Assembly (NCBI GenBank): GCA_037957365.1
Contig: JARHVA010000398.1
Location: forward strand, 1,057,001 to 1,121,000
From: Torreya grandis
Lineage: Eukaryota; Streptophyta; Pinopsida; Cupressales; Taxaceae
Direction: 5' to 3'
Length of the DNA: 64,000 nt
This document shows, piece by piece, positions 31,560-45,583 of the stretch. The notes under the pieces are model-generated. The model worked only from the letters and a program-made list of their open reading frames with translations. It did no database searches and was not told the origin of the DNA. Position 1 is the first letter of the stretch. Each line of letters opens with the position of its first letter. The translations under genes and the position numbers were made by a program.

Positions 31560-34500
31560 TAACTTGTGAGATGAACCTCTAGATTAGGGGTTACCTCCCC
31601 TTGATGCATCATTTGATCTCATGTTCCTAATACTAACACTTTTGGGGTGGAAAAGGGTTGAGAATAACATAAATAAAACCTAATCTATAGAGGTGCTATA
31701 CCAGATTAGTTTGATTACTTCCAACCACTTGCATTCCACACTTAAAACCAAGAAACCAACTAAGATATACACTTTCCCAAACCTATGTCTTCTTGCATCA
31801 ATATTATATTATGGGGTTCTAGATGATATTAAAGGTTAGGAGGACTAGACAAGAGGTCTTATATGACTCTAATGAAAAGACTACTCACTTCAACCATGGA
31901 CATCTCTTGAACACTTCACATGCCCTGTAAGAAGAGATTGAAAATAGGTGAGAGAATGAAGTACAATGCTAAGGAATCCATAGTCTTCACTAAGCAAATC
32001 AAAATTCAAGTAGAGCACACTACGAATAGTTATGAGAGAGGTAAACACTTAGTAATTTTCTTGATTATAAGGTGTACAATTGAGCAGGGCTTCACCATAC
32101 TCTGGTGGAGCATGAATACAATGCCAAAATGGCCAACTCTTATAGAGTTTGATAGAAGGAGAGAGAGAAAGAAGTCCAAGGGTCACTTGGACATGTGTCA
32201 CCAAGTGGAAATAAGTTACATTTGCATGTGAAATAATATTGAGGTAAACCATGCCAAGTCAGGAGGTACACTTGTCAAAACAACTCACAAGGAAGGTGAA
32301 AAGTGGCACAAAACTACCAATTTTGCATAAGAAACTGCCTACTTGAGTTGCCTTCCAAAACTCCTCTTTTCCATACAAATCCTAAAGTCTAATTATCGTC
32401 TAGGATAGTAGGAGTTACAAGAAACATCATCCATTCATTGGTATGGTCTCTGATCATTCCTATTATTATGGACATGCACAATCATCTTAGGCAATTTCAA
32501 AAAAGCTCATTCTCATGCACCCTCACCACTTGGCACTCAAAACCTTCCAAATATGAAAAATAATTCATAAAAAAGGGGGAATGAAACCTATCAAGGACTT
32601 TCAAATCATCATTTTTAAGAAGAAGCCTTTGAAAATCTCCCTTAATCACTTTTCACCACTTGGATCACTAGAGTGGCCAAAAGTGAATGCCTATTTGGGA
32701 CAATTAGAATAATTTTAAGGATCTGAAGTGATTTTTTTGATCTCAAGTGTAGAGATTCCCATAAAAAATTATTTCACTTTCTAACTCCTACAATTTGTAC
32801 ACCATCAAAAATGGTGAAAACAAGCTCTTTTCTCCCCTATTATGTATGAATCTGCACAAAAAATACACATTTATGTAACCCTGAGAATGTCCTCTAAAAT
32901 TTTTATTTTATACCATTGGTCCAATTCACCAATTTGATTGCACTTCTAGCTTTATTTTCACCATCGAGTCTGCCTAAGGGTTTTAGGAGGGTTTAAGAAG
33001 TTTTTAGGTCTTAGCCTTTGTTCATAGCCTTTTCACATTTAAATTCCCTAAAAATTACACTTAAGTCTCCTTAAATACCTTTCCTAATTATCTTAAATGG
33101 ATCAAGGTTCCTTGCAAGAGTTTGGGAAAGATATGAGCAAAAGAAGATGACCCTCGAGTAGGATTCCTGCATTGTGTGAGGGTTTTGGTTCACTTCTAGC
33201 CAAAAATGGATTCTTTATGAGTTTCGTTGCCAAATAATAGTTCAAAAACATATATAAATATCCAAAAATCATGTTCCCATCATTGGGATGGCTTAACAAT
33301 AGCTAGAATTGAAGATGACCCCTGTTTTGGAAGAAGGATCATGCCTTGCCAAGTAGCTTGCTTGCCCTTTGTGAACCAATGGATGATGTATCTCTATTTA
33401 AATAGAATATTGGAGAATTAATACATCCTATTTGACCCTTTAATCATCAAACAAATCATTATAAGTTTTGGAGGAGTATGGAATTTGAGTTGACACCTTG
33501 TTTGGGGTTGGGAAAGCATGTTTTCCCACTGGACCTTTATGTAAAGCTCCTTGTGTGAACAAAAACCTTGACATAAATACAATATATATTTGTTTTTTAT
33601 GTCCCACTATGTGTATCCCAATTTTTCCTTTAGTGGTCAAACTTAGTGCAAGTCTCTCATTTACAAGATTTCTCAAAACTGGTCCTTTTCTTGCATGCAT
33701 GGACTGAGGTAGGTTTGAGACAAAAAATGAGTATAAATACTATTCTTCCATGAAAATTTAATATTTTTATATATTTAAGAGGTCATGATAGTAATTTTTA
33801 CTAAATGGTTTGATTGAATTCTAAGTCTAGGTGGCCTAACTAACTCAATCTTCCCAAAAAAGGCCACAAAAACCCTATTTTTGCATGTTCTTGTGTAAAT
33901 ATCCATGTGGATGCTCCTATTATGCCATTAGTATTCCAAAATAACATTATAACATGTTACTAATATTCATTACAAGATCATGGATGTTTATAAGTCATCG
34001 GAAAACTTGCTTTCACTTGGAAACCTCTTTTAGCCTCTTGAAACAAGGCCTTGACATGCTAACTCTACGAACTGAGACAAGTAGGCCTATGTAAAGGTGT
34101 CTTGGGTGGCTTGAGGAATGTGTTTCATATAATATATTTCATTTGAGAATTATTATTCCATATATAATTGTTTATATCTTCTCCTTCCCTCCTAGGCATC
34201 AAATTCTCACATGCCCTTTCCTTGCTTATGACCCTGCTTGATTGAGACAGTGGGCATTTGATTCCTCAATTATTTTAGGTACCTTCCATTAGATATTTTA
34301 ATATTTTAAACACATTCCATAGTATGTTTTACTCTCCTTTATCTGAAAATATTAACCATCTTTCAAACCTAGTCTTTTTGATACTTTTATACCTTTCAAT
34401 AACTCACTATTTTCTTGGATTGACACAGCCTTGATACTTTGCCTGTAGGTAATTTAGGATGATAAAATAATGAATTTTGTATTTTATTGATGATTTAGAG

Positions 34501-35560
34501 ACTTATTTATGTCCTACAAGTCATTTATTTTTCCATTGATCTCTCATTTATCCCTAACAGTGCTTTGAAACCTCTTCAAGTACATTGATCCTCATTCCAT
34601 TATTTGCTTCGCCATAGATGGTTATTTTCTCCTCATTCTAGCTTGTAGATGCTTTCTAGATACATATGGGATTGTTCATAGTGGAATTGATGACATTAAG
34701 GTGCGTTTTTTCCTACAAACCATGGATCTTTCCTTCACCTCATTCATTGTTTGCTTGTTTCACAAACCTTTATCTCTCTGCCTTCTCTCCCTTGTTGTAC
34801 GGACAGGGTATGACCTCCAAAAGGTCAATTTATGCCATCATCACCCCATTCACTATCTAAATGCTCATTGAATCATTTGGGTATGTTTCCCATTTTTGGA
34901 CAAGGCCTAGGAACTTTATACATAGTGAAATTTGAAATTCCCAATTTGAAACCTATAGATATCACTGATGTAATTTAGTGATTTTTTGCCATTTTAGGAG
35001 GGCTTGAAACCAATGCTCTACTCCATATTTTATCTTGAAATTTGGCATATTTATTCTTGGAGGATAGGGATACACAACCAAATAAATAAAAGTGATGAAA
35101 GAATATTCTATCATGACATATGTTAACTGAAAACACCTTTAGGATCTCTATTTTCCACATTTGGGGACTGAAGGACAAAACTCAATCATCATCCTCTTGA
35201 AGCTTGCAATGCTCTTTTGACTCCTCCCCATTAAGTGTGAATCAATACAAACTTCACCAAGTGCATTATAGACATTTCCAAGGCTTGAAACCATTATCAA
35301 AGGCTACTATCCAGGTATGATGATGTCATCAAGCTACTTTGTGAGAGTTGGCAGTCATGGAAGGCATGGTTTTAGAGCATTATTTGTTCATTGTATGAGT
35401 TGAAAACTTGTTAAAACACCCTTAAACACATATCCATGGATCCAGACTCTTGAAACCACAACTCAATCCTGCATTCAATGTGGAAAATCCCTTCTATGAA
35501 GACTGAGACAACTGCAAGAGTAGAGAGACCAGTTTAGCAGCATTCACAAGATCAAAAGAA
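31560..35560 (+). repeat. Dispersed non-coding repeat of about 4 kb, copy A
   Basis: Collinear with 54850-58970 over its whole length, though much diverged. Paired landmarks include CATCAATATTATATTATGG with CATCAATATTACATTATGAG, GGTTAGGAGGACTAGACAAG with GGCTAGGAGGACTAGATAAG, and ACACTTCACATGCCCT in both. Further on there are matching GGTTTGAGGC-like and CCTATGTAAAGGTGT/TATGTAGGTGTTT places. No protein motif is visible in either strand; open frames (for example 33498-33707, 34666-34860) are not shared with copy B. Confidence 0.6.
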
Positions 35561-36429
35561 GCTTTCTTAGACATCTAAACTATAAAAATATAAGAAGACC
35601 ATGATAATGTATTTGAAATTATGGGTAAACTCTTGAACAACTAAATACATCAATCCAAAGTAAGATAAATTGAAACAAATTCAAAAAGAGACCCCCTCTT
35701 TAATGTAAACTCTCAAAAAGTTGCCTGAGATGTTGACAATTGTTCATAAAGGAGGATGCACCAAATTGAAACTTATTTTTATGTATTTGGATTAGACTCG
35801 TATCCCTATCCACCCCCAAAATCATTTTCTCCAACTCTAATTGTATGGCTTGTAGTGAGCATTTAAAGTTGAGCCTTCCTTGTATGCCAATGGAGAAAAT
35901 GAGAGAATGAGTTGCATAAGAGATTTATTGCATTATCATTCAATTAAAAATGTTAAAATGAGTGTGGTAAGGTGAAAAGTTTCTACTCCCACGTTTTTGG
36001 TTGATGATGGACTTGGGAAGTCCGTACAAGTGCCCAACAACTCCTATTTTTGAGGGAAAACTGCTCCTTCTTGATCAACCTACCAAATTTCAGTTAAGGA
36101 TAGATTATACAAACTTCATAGGACATGACATGTGACATTACCTTTTTACACTTTCACACTTCCTAAAAAAATCCGTATAAAGCATTAAATACACTTAAGA
36201 TGACCTCTAAAAGACCAAAAAATGATAAATAGACCTAGGGAACTAATAACTAAAGGTAACATAACATTAAATGACATTAATTAACCCTTTAGACACCTTA
36301 TAACATCTATTTAAACCCCCTATAGACCCAAAAAATCAAGTTTTTGCCTATAGGTTCCCTAGTTTGACTAGAAAGTCAAACTTGGTCAACAAATCGTGAA
36401 TTGCAAGGAACACCTTGGTTGGCAAAAGG
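35561..36429. other. No recognised feature
   Basis: Contains a 9-bp inverted pair (CTAGGGAAC near 36236, GTTCCCTAG near 36355) and a TTTGACT/AGTCAAA pair near 36363-36380. No coding signal was seen. Confidence 0.35.
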
Positions 36430-39400
36430 TGTTATTTCCCATCATCATCTATTGTGGGGCATAGACATGGAGATGTTAATGTGACTAAAAATATTTGGGT
36501 AGAAATATGAACTCATGATGAATTTTATTAATTTTTACAATGAGGGAAATATCCACATTTTAGCTTGGGTGATTAATTGCATCAATGTTGTAAAAGTTAC
36601 ACATGCATTATGACTAAAGGCAAGGGAGAAAATGTTACAGCCATATAAATCCACCAAACTATTATTTAGCTAGGAAACTAAGAAGATATATGTATGGTCC
36701 ACTTATGGGGTTATTTATAAAGCACATAACTAATGTGTCAGTGTGAGTGTTGGTAGAATGCATTGTGAAAAGGTACTAAAAAGCAAACAAAAGATTGAAA
36801 CAAGTAACAAAGGGGTATTTAAATTTCATATTGGATGGTGTGATTAATGGAATAATTCAACTAGCTTGAGTTCTTGGAAACAAATATTACAATAAATGTG
36901 GAGAAGTTACTCTCCAATAAACATAATCATTTCAATTTCAGGTTTTGGTGTTCCTAATATGTTTCATATTGTGGAATTACCTTGAAGGGAAAGTTATGGT
37001 TTGAGAATTTTTTTGGCTAAACCAAGCATCCAAATTTTTTGTCTAGCCAAAAATAGGGAATGCATTACATCTTTTAAAAATGTTTGAGAACTAGTTATTA
37101 TATATTAGAGCACTTAGTATTATGAACCCTCATGTTACACAAGATGTAATGAACTATTTATCTGCCATATCAATTACTAAGTTACACAATGTTGTCATGG
37201 TCCATGTACATGAACTCCCAACTCAACATAAAATTCCACTTCCATTATTCATCAATATGGTCCAGGCATAAGCAGAAGTCATACAACAAAAGAACATGGT
37301 AGCACAAAACATAAAAAAATTGTGAGCTATATGACCACAAACTTTATTACAACTAGCTACATTAAAAGAAATTATTTCTAGATCATAGGGAACACTACCT
37401 AAAAGAAAAGAAAAACATGTGCAACTATTCCAACAACCACTAGAGAACACTAGGAGATCAAATGCCATATCAAAATGATCCCAAGATACATATTTTTTGT
37501 GTGGATTCCAATTTCAATAAGTTATACATCTCAATAGAGGACATACATAAAATCCTATCGGATGATATGGGGAAATGAAAAACTAGAGGAGTAGTGGTTA
37601 TTTTGGAAGGCAATACGAACTGTTAATGTTTGAAAAAAATTATCACATATCATAATGGTATACCTCCCACCCATGCCAAAGTACATCAAAGTGGACATGA
37701 TTACCAAGCAAGAAGAGAGCAAGCTAAGGATGCAAGCCATATTCTCAACATCTAAGATGTCAAGATCGCAAACTAAAGGATTAACATGAAGTATAACAGA
37801 TGACCCTAGGTAACCTTGGAGAAGTCACTAGAAATAAAATATAAGTAAAAGAGATAGTGGGACATAAATTTGGATAGTTATGAGGAGAAGAGTGATGTCG
37901 AGGCAAGTTTGTTTTAATTATTAACAAAGAAGCCACACACACCAAGCATATGAAAACCACATATTGATTTTAGTTGGAAGTAAAGTGTTTTCAGCCTCCA
38001 TGTTAAGGCCCCAATAAAATTAAGTAAAGTCTTAAACAAGAGATACATGCCTAAATATAAGTTAGGTAAGATGCAAATACTTCTTTTTTTAGTTGCATGA
38101 CCCAAATATGGCTTGAAAAAACATCAAACATTAACATTGAAGCAATCAAATCTACCACATTCCCCAACCTCCATACCTATATCAATTCCACTATAGAGAA
38201 ATCCACCTTCACCCCATTAACCTCTTGTAATTTACAATCCCATCCTATCCTCTAAGGTGTAATGGACTCATTTTGGAGCATCATTAATCCTACATTTAGT
38301 ATTTATGCAATAAAGTGAAGGTCTAGTTAGAGATGGACCAACCTCCATCACAAATTCATTTGAACTAGCCTTGCAAAGATATCACAATAGAAGAGAAACC
38401 AATCATAGATATTTTAAGAGCACACATCGAGGTAGATAAGGAAGCTAAACAAAAACATGCAAAGGAAAAATAATATTTAGCTATGTAAGAGGAAGTGAAG
38501 AATCAGGCAAAAGTTCAAGTAATGAAGGCAGAAAAAACTCATCAAGAAGAGGAAAATTGAAAAAATGAAGAATAATTGAAGAAGGATGAGGTAAATAAAC
38601 AATCACATTATCAAATAAATAAGTATTCCAAGGATAATAAGATGGAGGATTTGTATAAGTAAGAGGAATCTTTCAAAAATTTTGAGGAAGACAAATCTAC
38701 AAAGAAAAAGTTAGCCAAGGAAAAAGCTATAAGCAATAGAGTTGTGGTGTGAAGGTGAAACAAGACAATAAAGAGAAGGGGGAGAATGAGCTAAAGATAA
38801 ATTAGGCTGATAAGGAGGAAGAGAGGAAGAAGTAAGAGGATAAACACAAAAATAAGGAATAAAATGACAAGGTGGAGGAATAATGAACACAAATCACAAG
38901 AGTGCAGGAACTTCAATGTCAAGCTGCACAAGGGCTACTAGATAAAGGAAAACTACTCCCAACCAAGGTAACCATTTGACACAGAACAAAAATATCAAGG
39001 GTTAGGCACAAAGGATTAAGGATTAAACATAGATTAATTAGAGCCAACTGACTCACAAGTACACATAAAAGGAAATGTTGTGGGGTATAGTTTTAGAAAG
39101 GCAAGCTTGCATGAATAAGTCTAAATTTGAGGAGTCGACATGATTGGATCATCTTGGATGGATATCCAAGCCCCAAATCAAGATGCGCTACACTCATAAT
39201 GCATACATTGAATTTATAGCAAGTAAAAGTATATCAACCACTTTAGATTATGCATGATATAGTGGTTAATGTTTTAGAGAAAGTAACATTGGATGTTTCA
39301 AAACTCTCATTGGAAAAAAATATTGAGGTTGTAGGTGAATTTCATGCTTCAATCACATAAACTATAGTGCATTTGAAACAAGAGTACAACACATTGAAGG

Positions 39401-40719
39401 ATCACATTGAAAAATTACGTAAAATAGTAGAGGACACTTGCCCAACCTTGATTCATCAAGTCTTAGGGGTTCAGACTATGTCAAAGCCATTAAAGTTTAG
39501 TTCCTAATCACAAAGTTTGCATATGACTATAAATCCATTTAGAGGCTAGAGAAATCAAAGAAAAAATTCAAAGACAACACAATGATGCCGATACATTTTT
39601 GAATTATTAGAGGAATATAAAAAGGTCATCACATTAGCAACAACACAAGCATGACATATATCACCATATCTTCTAAATTGGAAGGTGCAATTTGAAAAAG
39701 TGGTTAAGAATAATAATGATACCATGTCCAATGTGGACAAATCCTAAGTTGTGATTGGAGGAAGTGTGTCAACCTAGATGGACACTACTTTACATGAGTC
39801 TCTTCATTATAAATACAATGTAATGGAATCGATGTGAGTCTAGGAATTAGAATTTTTAAGGAACACGTTTGTATCCATTCAAGCACAAATATATGTGAGT
39901 CACTTTTAATAAACAATGTATGTCATTGATTATTATATCTCATTACATTAGACATTAATTATAGTTTTCATTGAAGATGATGTGTAGCGTATCATGTAGA
40001 ACTTGGCACAATTTTACTCTTTTCACCATGGTATGTAATGGGTTAGGTGATAGGTAAATTCAAAGTCATCCTTGTGGACATTTTGGGGTTAGTAAATAAT
40101 GTGCTCAATGATCCTGAATACATAATCCCACCTGAGTTTCTCAAGGCACTGTGATCATAAAAGGCATACAAAAATCAATAGACAAGAGCCATGTAATAGA
40201 TATCACAAATTTCCATGGGGTAACCGACCTAACATCATGACTCTATCCCCAAAACATATAAAGTTTTATAATAGAGCCTAGGGTAAGTCAGCCAATTGGT
40301 GCCAATAGAACTAATGCACCCCCACCATCCCTTTGCTAGTAGAATTTTACATATTCCTATAATTTTGGATAATTTTTTGATTGTGCAAGTTTGTTGTGAA
40401 ATAAGAAAATTTTGGGCAAAGTTTATCACTAGGGCCAAGCTCGTAAAGAGTGACCTCTTATTAATGCCAAAATTTTGAAAACTCATAAAGGGTAGTAGAT
40501 TGGTATGATAGTTAAAAACATTAAAGGTGGCTAAGTAGTGTGCAACAAGTGAAAATCAGTAAATGACACTTCTTACAAAACTGCAAACAAAGCTTCCAAA
40601 CTTGGGAAATGTGAATAAATCAGAGCAAATTAACCAATGTGTAAAAGTAGTTTGTAGATCACTACACTCTAATAGTGACTTTTATCTTGGGAAAAAATAG
40701 CTATGTAATTTTGGGAAAG
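36430..40719 (+). pseudogene. Second copy of the Gypsy third ORF
   Basis: Shares the block order of 16507-22745. Near 37120 one reads NPHVTQDVMNYLSAISITKL then VHELPTQHKIPLPLFINM, beside HPHVPKDTLQSLG and VHEFPKVTTTSLPLFITM of the first copy. A Lys/Glu-rich coiled-coil-like stretch lies at 38400-38930. Then HLKQEYNTLKDHIEKLRKIV with EDTCPTLIHQVLG (39370-39470) stands beside QLKYDNVKLHHCLNKVKQI and GDTCHVLVDQVQG. Many stops, few frameshifts. The upstream pol of this element is missing in the window. Conservation in two separate copies shows that the ORF is a real part of this Gypsy family. Confidence 0.6.
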
Positions 40720-41280
40720 TGTTAGTATGGGATTGCCAGTAATAATTTGCAAGTAATTTATATAAGTTGTACATGCAGCAAAGGTATATTTTTTATTTTT
40801 TAAACATTCATGCAAGTAGAAAAGAGAAATGAAATGTTGAATGGTTCCCTAGGAATAAATATAAATATAAAATTAAGAGGCTAAAGATGACGAGTCATTT
40901 TGACTCTATAATTATCTTACACTCGCAAGAAGAAAGGGTTATTGTTTTTTCATTTGTGCAATTTATTGGTACAAGTTTGTGCTCTCTCTCTTGAAATCAA
41001 ATGTATTTCTAGCCATATTAATTCATTGTAATCTAACTATATGAATGATAATTCTCAAGTTTATAAATTGTGCAAGTTGATTTTAAAACATATACTTTCC
41101 TATTGTAAAATATTGAATGATCCTACAATCTAAGGTAGTTTAATGGAATGAATAAGCTTCCAAGCATAATTAACTATCATATAACTATGGCTGTCTATAG
41201 AAACTAGTAAGGCTACAACACTAGCATGTCTTAATGAGGATTTCGAGAGACCATTGCCAATATAGTTGAAAATATCATTG
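40720..41280 (+). repeat. Probable 3' LTR after the second third-ORF copy
   Basis: Starts TGTTAGTATGGGATT directly after the purine run GGGAAAG, in the same context as 22746. A TATA-like AATAAATATAAATATAAAA lies near 40853. The right end is not resolved. Confidence 0.45.
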
Positions 41281-43049
41281 AAACATTATTGATATTATTT
41301 GTATCTTCTAATTTTTTTCTTTTCCCTTAGTCTTTTCCTTCTTGTTGGCTTCACTTTGGTCTAGTCATAACAATTCACCTTCATTTTATTCACCCCTTTT
41401 CAGTTCGCAAACCCATGCGAACCTTCCTAAATACTCTTTTTTAGTTGGAATACTCACCATATCCTTTTCCATAGCTAGAAAATTTACAAGCATAGGACAT
41501 TTGTCCAATAACTTTCCTATTATGTCCCTTAAAAATAGATCATAAGCAGTCAAAATCAAAACATATTCTTGAAAAACAAATTGAGATATGTACCCGCTGA
41601 TAATAATTTTCACCCAATGGCCAATTTTTTAAGTTTGATGTATATATTTCACAAATTTTATAGTTTCATTTCATTCCATTGAAAATTATTCATATTGCAA
41701 GGTCAGATATAATAGTGATGTAATATTGACAACCATGCCACTAACAACTCATGTAGTTTAAACCATAAAATTTCATATATCTCCCCATATAGGTGTTTAG
41801 TAATAATTTATTACATATGGATTCACAGTCTAATATATTTTTCTTTAAAAAACTTGTGTATCCCTTCTTCTATCCATCTTTCAATGTCTTTCTGCCCTGA
41901 AAACCATCTTATCATATTCTGGGGTCTTAACAACGAAACCATTATTAGCAGTGGTACCTATAAATCCTCATTAAGACATGACATATATGTATTATATTCT
42001 ATTTTATACAAATTTTCAAGGTAGAAGTAGTAAAAATCTAGATTCACATGATAGACTTGTTATCATGAATCTTAAATATAAATGTTCTACATAAAGTGGC
42101 TTGATTAGGATGCCAAATTTAATGGGGACATGTGAAATATAATTATACTTGATTGCACCAAAACAAAGATGCATGAATTCTTATGAACTATGATTCTAGT
42201 ATTATGATTTATAAAAGCATATGGATAGGAATACATCATACAACAAAAGAATATATAACCTTGTTCAACCTAAGAACAACTATCAAAGTAAAAAGAAGCT
42301 ATATTTATAGGCTATGATTATTCACTACTTATAGAGTCTAAATGACTATTAATTTTTTTGTCTCTTCATATTTTCATCCTTTCAATCATAGGGAGTGTTC
42401 AATATTCAATTTATATTATTATAGACACATAAAATTAATCATTAAGTGCTTAATAATGTTTATCCTTTACATCTTTAACTTTCTTAGTATACTCACCATT
42501 TCGCTAACTCAAAATGTATAAGAGAGCCTCTATTATCTTCTGAACATATAAAATATCACATAGACATCCCTATTTCAACCCCATTTATTCCTATTAAACC
42601 TATAGGTTCCTATCAGACCTTTTTTAGTAGTCTATGTCCATTTGGGATAGGACCGCACTAAGTCAGACAGGGCCACACTATGTCCTTACCCCTTAGATCA
42701 ACCTTATCCATTGCACTCCAATGACCACTTTTTTAAATTGAGATGTTTCACAATGGCTCTCCTACATATTTTTTAAAGTCGGTTATCAAAAAAATTATAA
42801 ATATTCCCATATAAAATCACATCAAGGCATTCACTTGAAGGGACCTAGCAAGATGATTTCAAATTACCGCACACTAAATAAAACAACATTATTTATTCCA
42901 ATTTCAATTTTGTCTAATCCTAAAAGTCATAGGCCAAGTCTAAATATATTTTATTATAGGTCAAGGTCACCCAACACCAATAATTTCAATCAATATTCTA
43001 ACTAAACTCATATAGTTTCATAATAACAAATCACATAATCACCCTAGGA
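41281..43049. other. AT-rich region, possibly Gypsy LTR U3, no gene
   Basis: No protein motif in six frames. It may include the start of the LTR whose conserved motif follows at 43050, but the LTR start was not found. Confidence 0.35.
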
Positions 43050-43095
43050 GGGAGAACTACATTGGCCTGAGGTCATTTGGGATACGTAGGTAACA
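43050..43095 (+). other. Gypsy LTR-type conserved motif
   Basis: GAGAACTACATTGGCCTGA is followed by TCATTTGGGATACGTAGGTA. The pair GAACTACGTTGG-CTGA and GGATACGTAGG is, from memory, a recurring motif in LTRs of plant Gypsy elements of the Tat/Ogre kind. It lies 1.4 kb upstream of a Gypsy gag on the same strand, which fits a 5' LTR end. Confidence 0.45.
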
Positions 43096-44492
43096 TTTTG
43101 ATTATGTACAATTTTCTTATGATAGTTTAGCTATTCCCCTAACCATATTCCCTTTTGTTTTCTGATTTATATCTAGTGCATGTGTAAGAGCATGGTTTAT
43201 ATTTTATGAATATTTGGCACATCTACTTGTCTCCCACACATAATCAGGAAATGTGCATTGATAGTTGCGTAGACTCAGATTAATAAATTAAGCACATAGT
43301 CAACCAAGACAACTATAGTTAATAGACAAGGCCATAGTGCATCATTGTCCTCAGAGAGTGGCCTTGTCCCTTCATAATTTGTAATTTTATTTTTAGATGC
43401 ATCATAATCAACATGTATTTTAAAGCAATTTTTAGGGATAGTTAGCTTACATAGTTATAATTAAATATATTATAGGCAGGTTAGCATATTTTTAGGTCTA
43501 TTTGTTATTTTTAGCTAATTCCATAGTTTTGTAAATTCTATATTTTACTGGTAGATTTGTATATTCTTGCAATCTAATTTTAATAGTTTATATCTATTCA
43601 TTTGAGTTCATTCAATTCAAAATAGATTAAACATTCTAGTGAATGCGCTATTTTTCATAACAATACTTTTTATTTACTTGATTTTTGTCCTAGGATTTTA
43701 GTAAATTTATGTAAATTCCTAACATTGAAATAAAACAACCTTCGATCTTAGCTATAAATATGAAGCATAATGATTCAAATTCTTTGACCTTGGATTTAAT
43801 TTAAAACTGGTAAAGTTTTTCATGTCACATCTAATAAAATCTAACACAAAAGCTCTTTCTTTCTACCTCAGGTCAAAATTTATTGATATCTATACACAAA
43901 AATATTTCAATTTTCTCTCTTATTTTATGTTTGCATTTGCTTACATGTTATGACAATTTTAAAATTACTTTGTGACAATTATGAAGGGTTACACAGTGTT
44001 ATGTTTATAAACATCATGGCACAAGGGGTTTACCTCAATACTCATAGCCATTGCACAACACTAACACATATTTTAGTTTCCATGTACCTCATAATTTATC
44101 AAAAACATGTAGGATATCTTGGTTATACATAAGAAGCCTCTTTTAACCATTTGATTTATGGTGTAATTGAGAGGAGTGTATTACCAATGGAATCTACTCT
44201 CAATGTACTTTTAAAAATTGAGTTAGTGGTCTACAAACACAATTTTTTCTTTGTAATTAGTGCTATGAAACACTGGGTAACACTAATCAATGAATGGGAA
44301 AATATATTTGAGAGTACACACAATCATTCAAACCCTTACTTAGATCACCCTTATAAATTATTTTTTTATTATATTTTATTCATAGTCATTAGTATTGTTT
44401 GATTCATATTACATTGAATGCGTCTAAAGTGTAGTGCTAGATTAAGTGGTATTTCTATTTCAAATATACAACTTCTTTTGGTTTATTTTGAA
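43096..44492 (+). other. Leader between the putative LTR and gag
   Basis: AT-rich, no coding signal. It has a perfect 10-bp inverted repeat, GACAAGGCCA at 43327-43336 with TGGCCTTGTC at 43362-43371, that could fold in the RNA leader. Open frames at 43950-44132 and 44151-44402 carry no recognised motif. Confidence 0.35.
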
Positions 44493-45583
44493 ATGGAAAA
44501 CAATGATGTTTTTTCTCAAACTAATAATGTTCAAATTACTTGGTCTCCTATAAATGAATTTCTCATTGACACTGATAATTAAAGTAATGCAAAGGACTAT
44601 GATGTACATAATAAACATGAAAACCACATTAACACACAAGAGCTTAATGAGGTAAATCAAAATCAAGTGCAATAATTATTTGAATTTCTTTAAGGTCTTC
44701 AAGAGAACCCCCATGAGGTGAATAATATTATAAGTCTACTTTTAGCATCAAAATCTGAGCCTCAAGATAAATTAGACACATATATACCACAAGAGTTACC
44801 TTTTCAGGTTTTAAAATCCCCTACTTCCATTGTTTCTACTTCTACCATTGCATCCACCTCTATTTATACACATCTAGTTACTTATACAACACCATATCTT
44901 GGTTCAAGAACATCATTTCATTTACAAAATATATCCATGTCTATGCCTAATCATGTTACTTACACTCCTCCTATTTCCTCTAAAAATGCTACCCTTGATC
45001 ATACATTTCTTGATTTACAAGCCAAGTTATATCAAATATAACAAACTATCTCTCATACTATCCCCTCTATAGACTCACGTTCCTTATTAGATAACCCTTT
45101 GACACCCAAAATTGCATCTCATCCATTACCAGTTGGATTTTTGGATCCTAAGCTTCTTCTGTATGAAAGAAAATGTGATCATGAATAACATTTGTGTGTC
45201 TTCCATGCAACTTGTCTAAACTATGTAGATAGTGAAAAATTGTTAACAAAGCTCTTTCCAATAAGTCTCAAAGAATACATTCTTATATGGTTCAATGATA
45301 TTCCTCTACAATTAGTAAAGGCTTTCAACCCTTTATAAAATTATTTTTTAACACACTTTTCCATCAACATTGGTGAAAATTTATCATATGCTCAAATTAC
45401 TAAGCTCAAACAAGGGTCTAATAAAATAATCATTGAATGTGTGCTAAGATACAATATTATGTTATAAAAATGACAAATCAAATGGCTGAGTACTTATTTA
45501 ATTTACTATGCACATGTAGATTTGATATGGAACAGGATGGAAGTAGACTGAATCTTGATTATACATCAATTGTCAGATTTTAG
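44493..45583 (+). pseudogene. Gypsy gag (third element), nonsense-decayed
   Basis: From ATG 44493 (MENNDVFSQTNNVQITWSPI) one frame runs for about 325 codons with six TAA stops and no frameshift. One frameshift near 45470 then leads to MTNQMAEYLFNLLC and a stop at 45581. The core reads DPKLLLYERKCDHE, LCVFHATCLNYVDSEKL, LFPISLKEYILIWFNDIP and YFLTHFSINIGENLSYAQIT, then KLKQG. This is the Gypsy gag (Retrotrans_gag) pattern, in which a YDG-DP-HL-F block precedes LFP-SLKG-A-WF and F-HF. The N-terminal 200 residues are Ser/Thr/Pro-rich. Gag would form the particle. The neighbouring protease and pol were not found. Confidence 0.8.
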
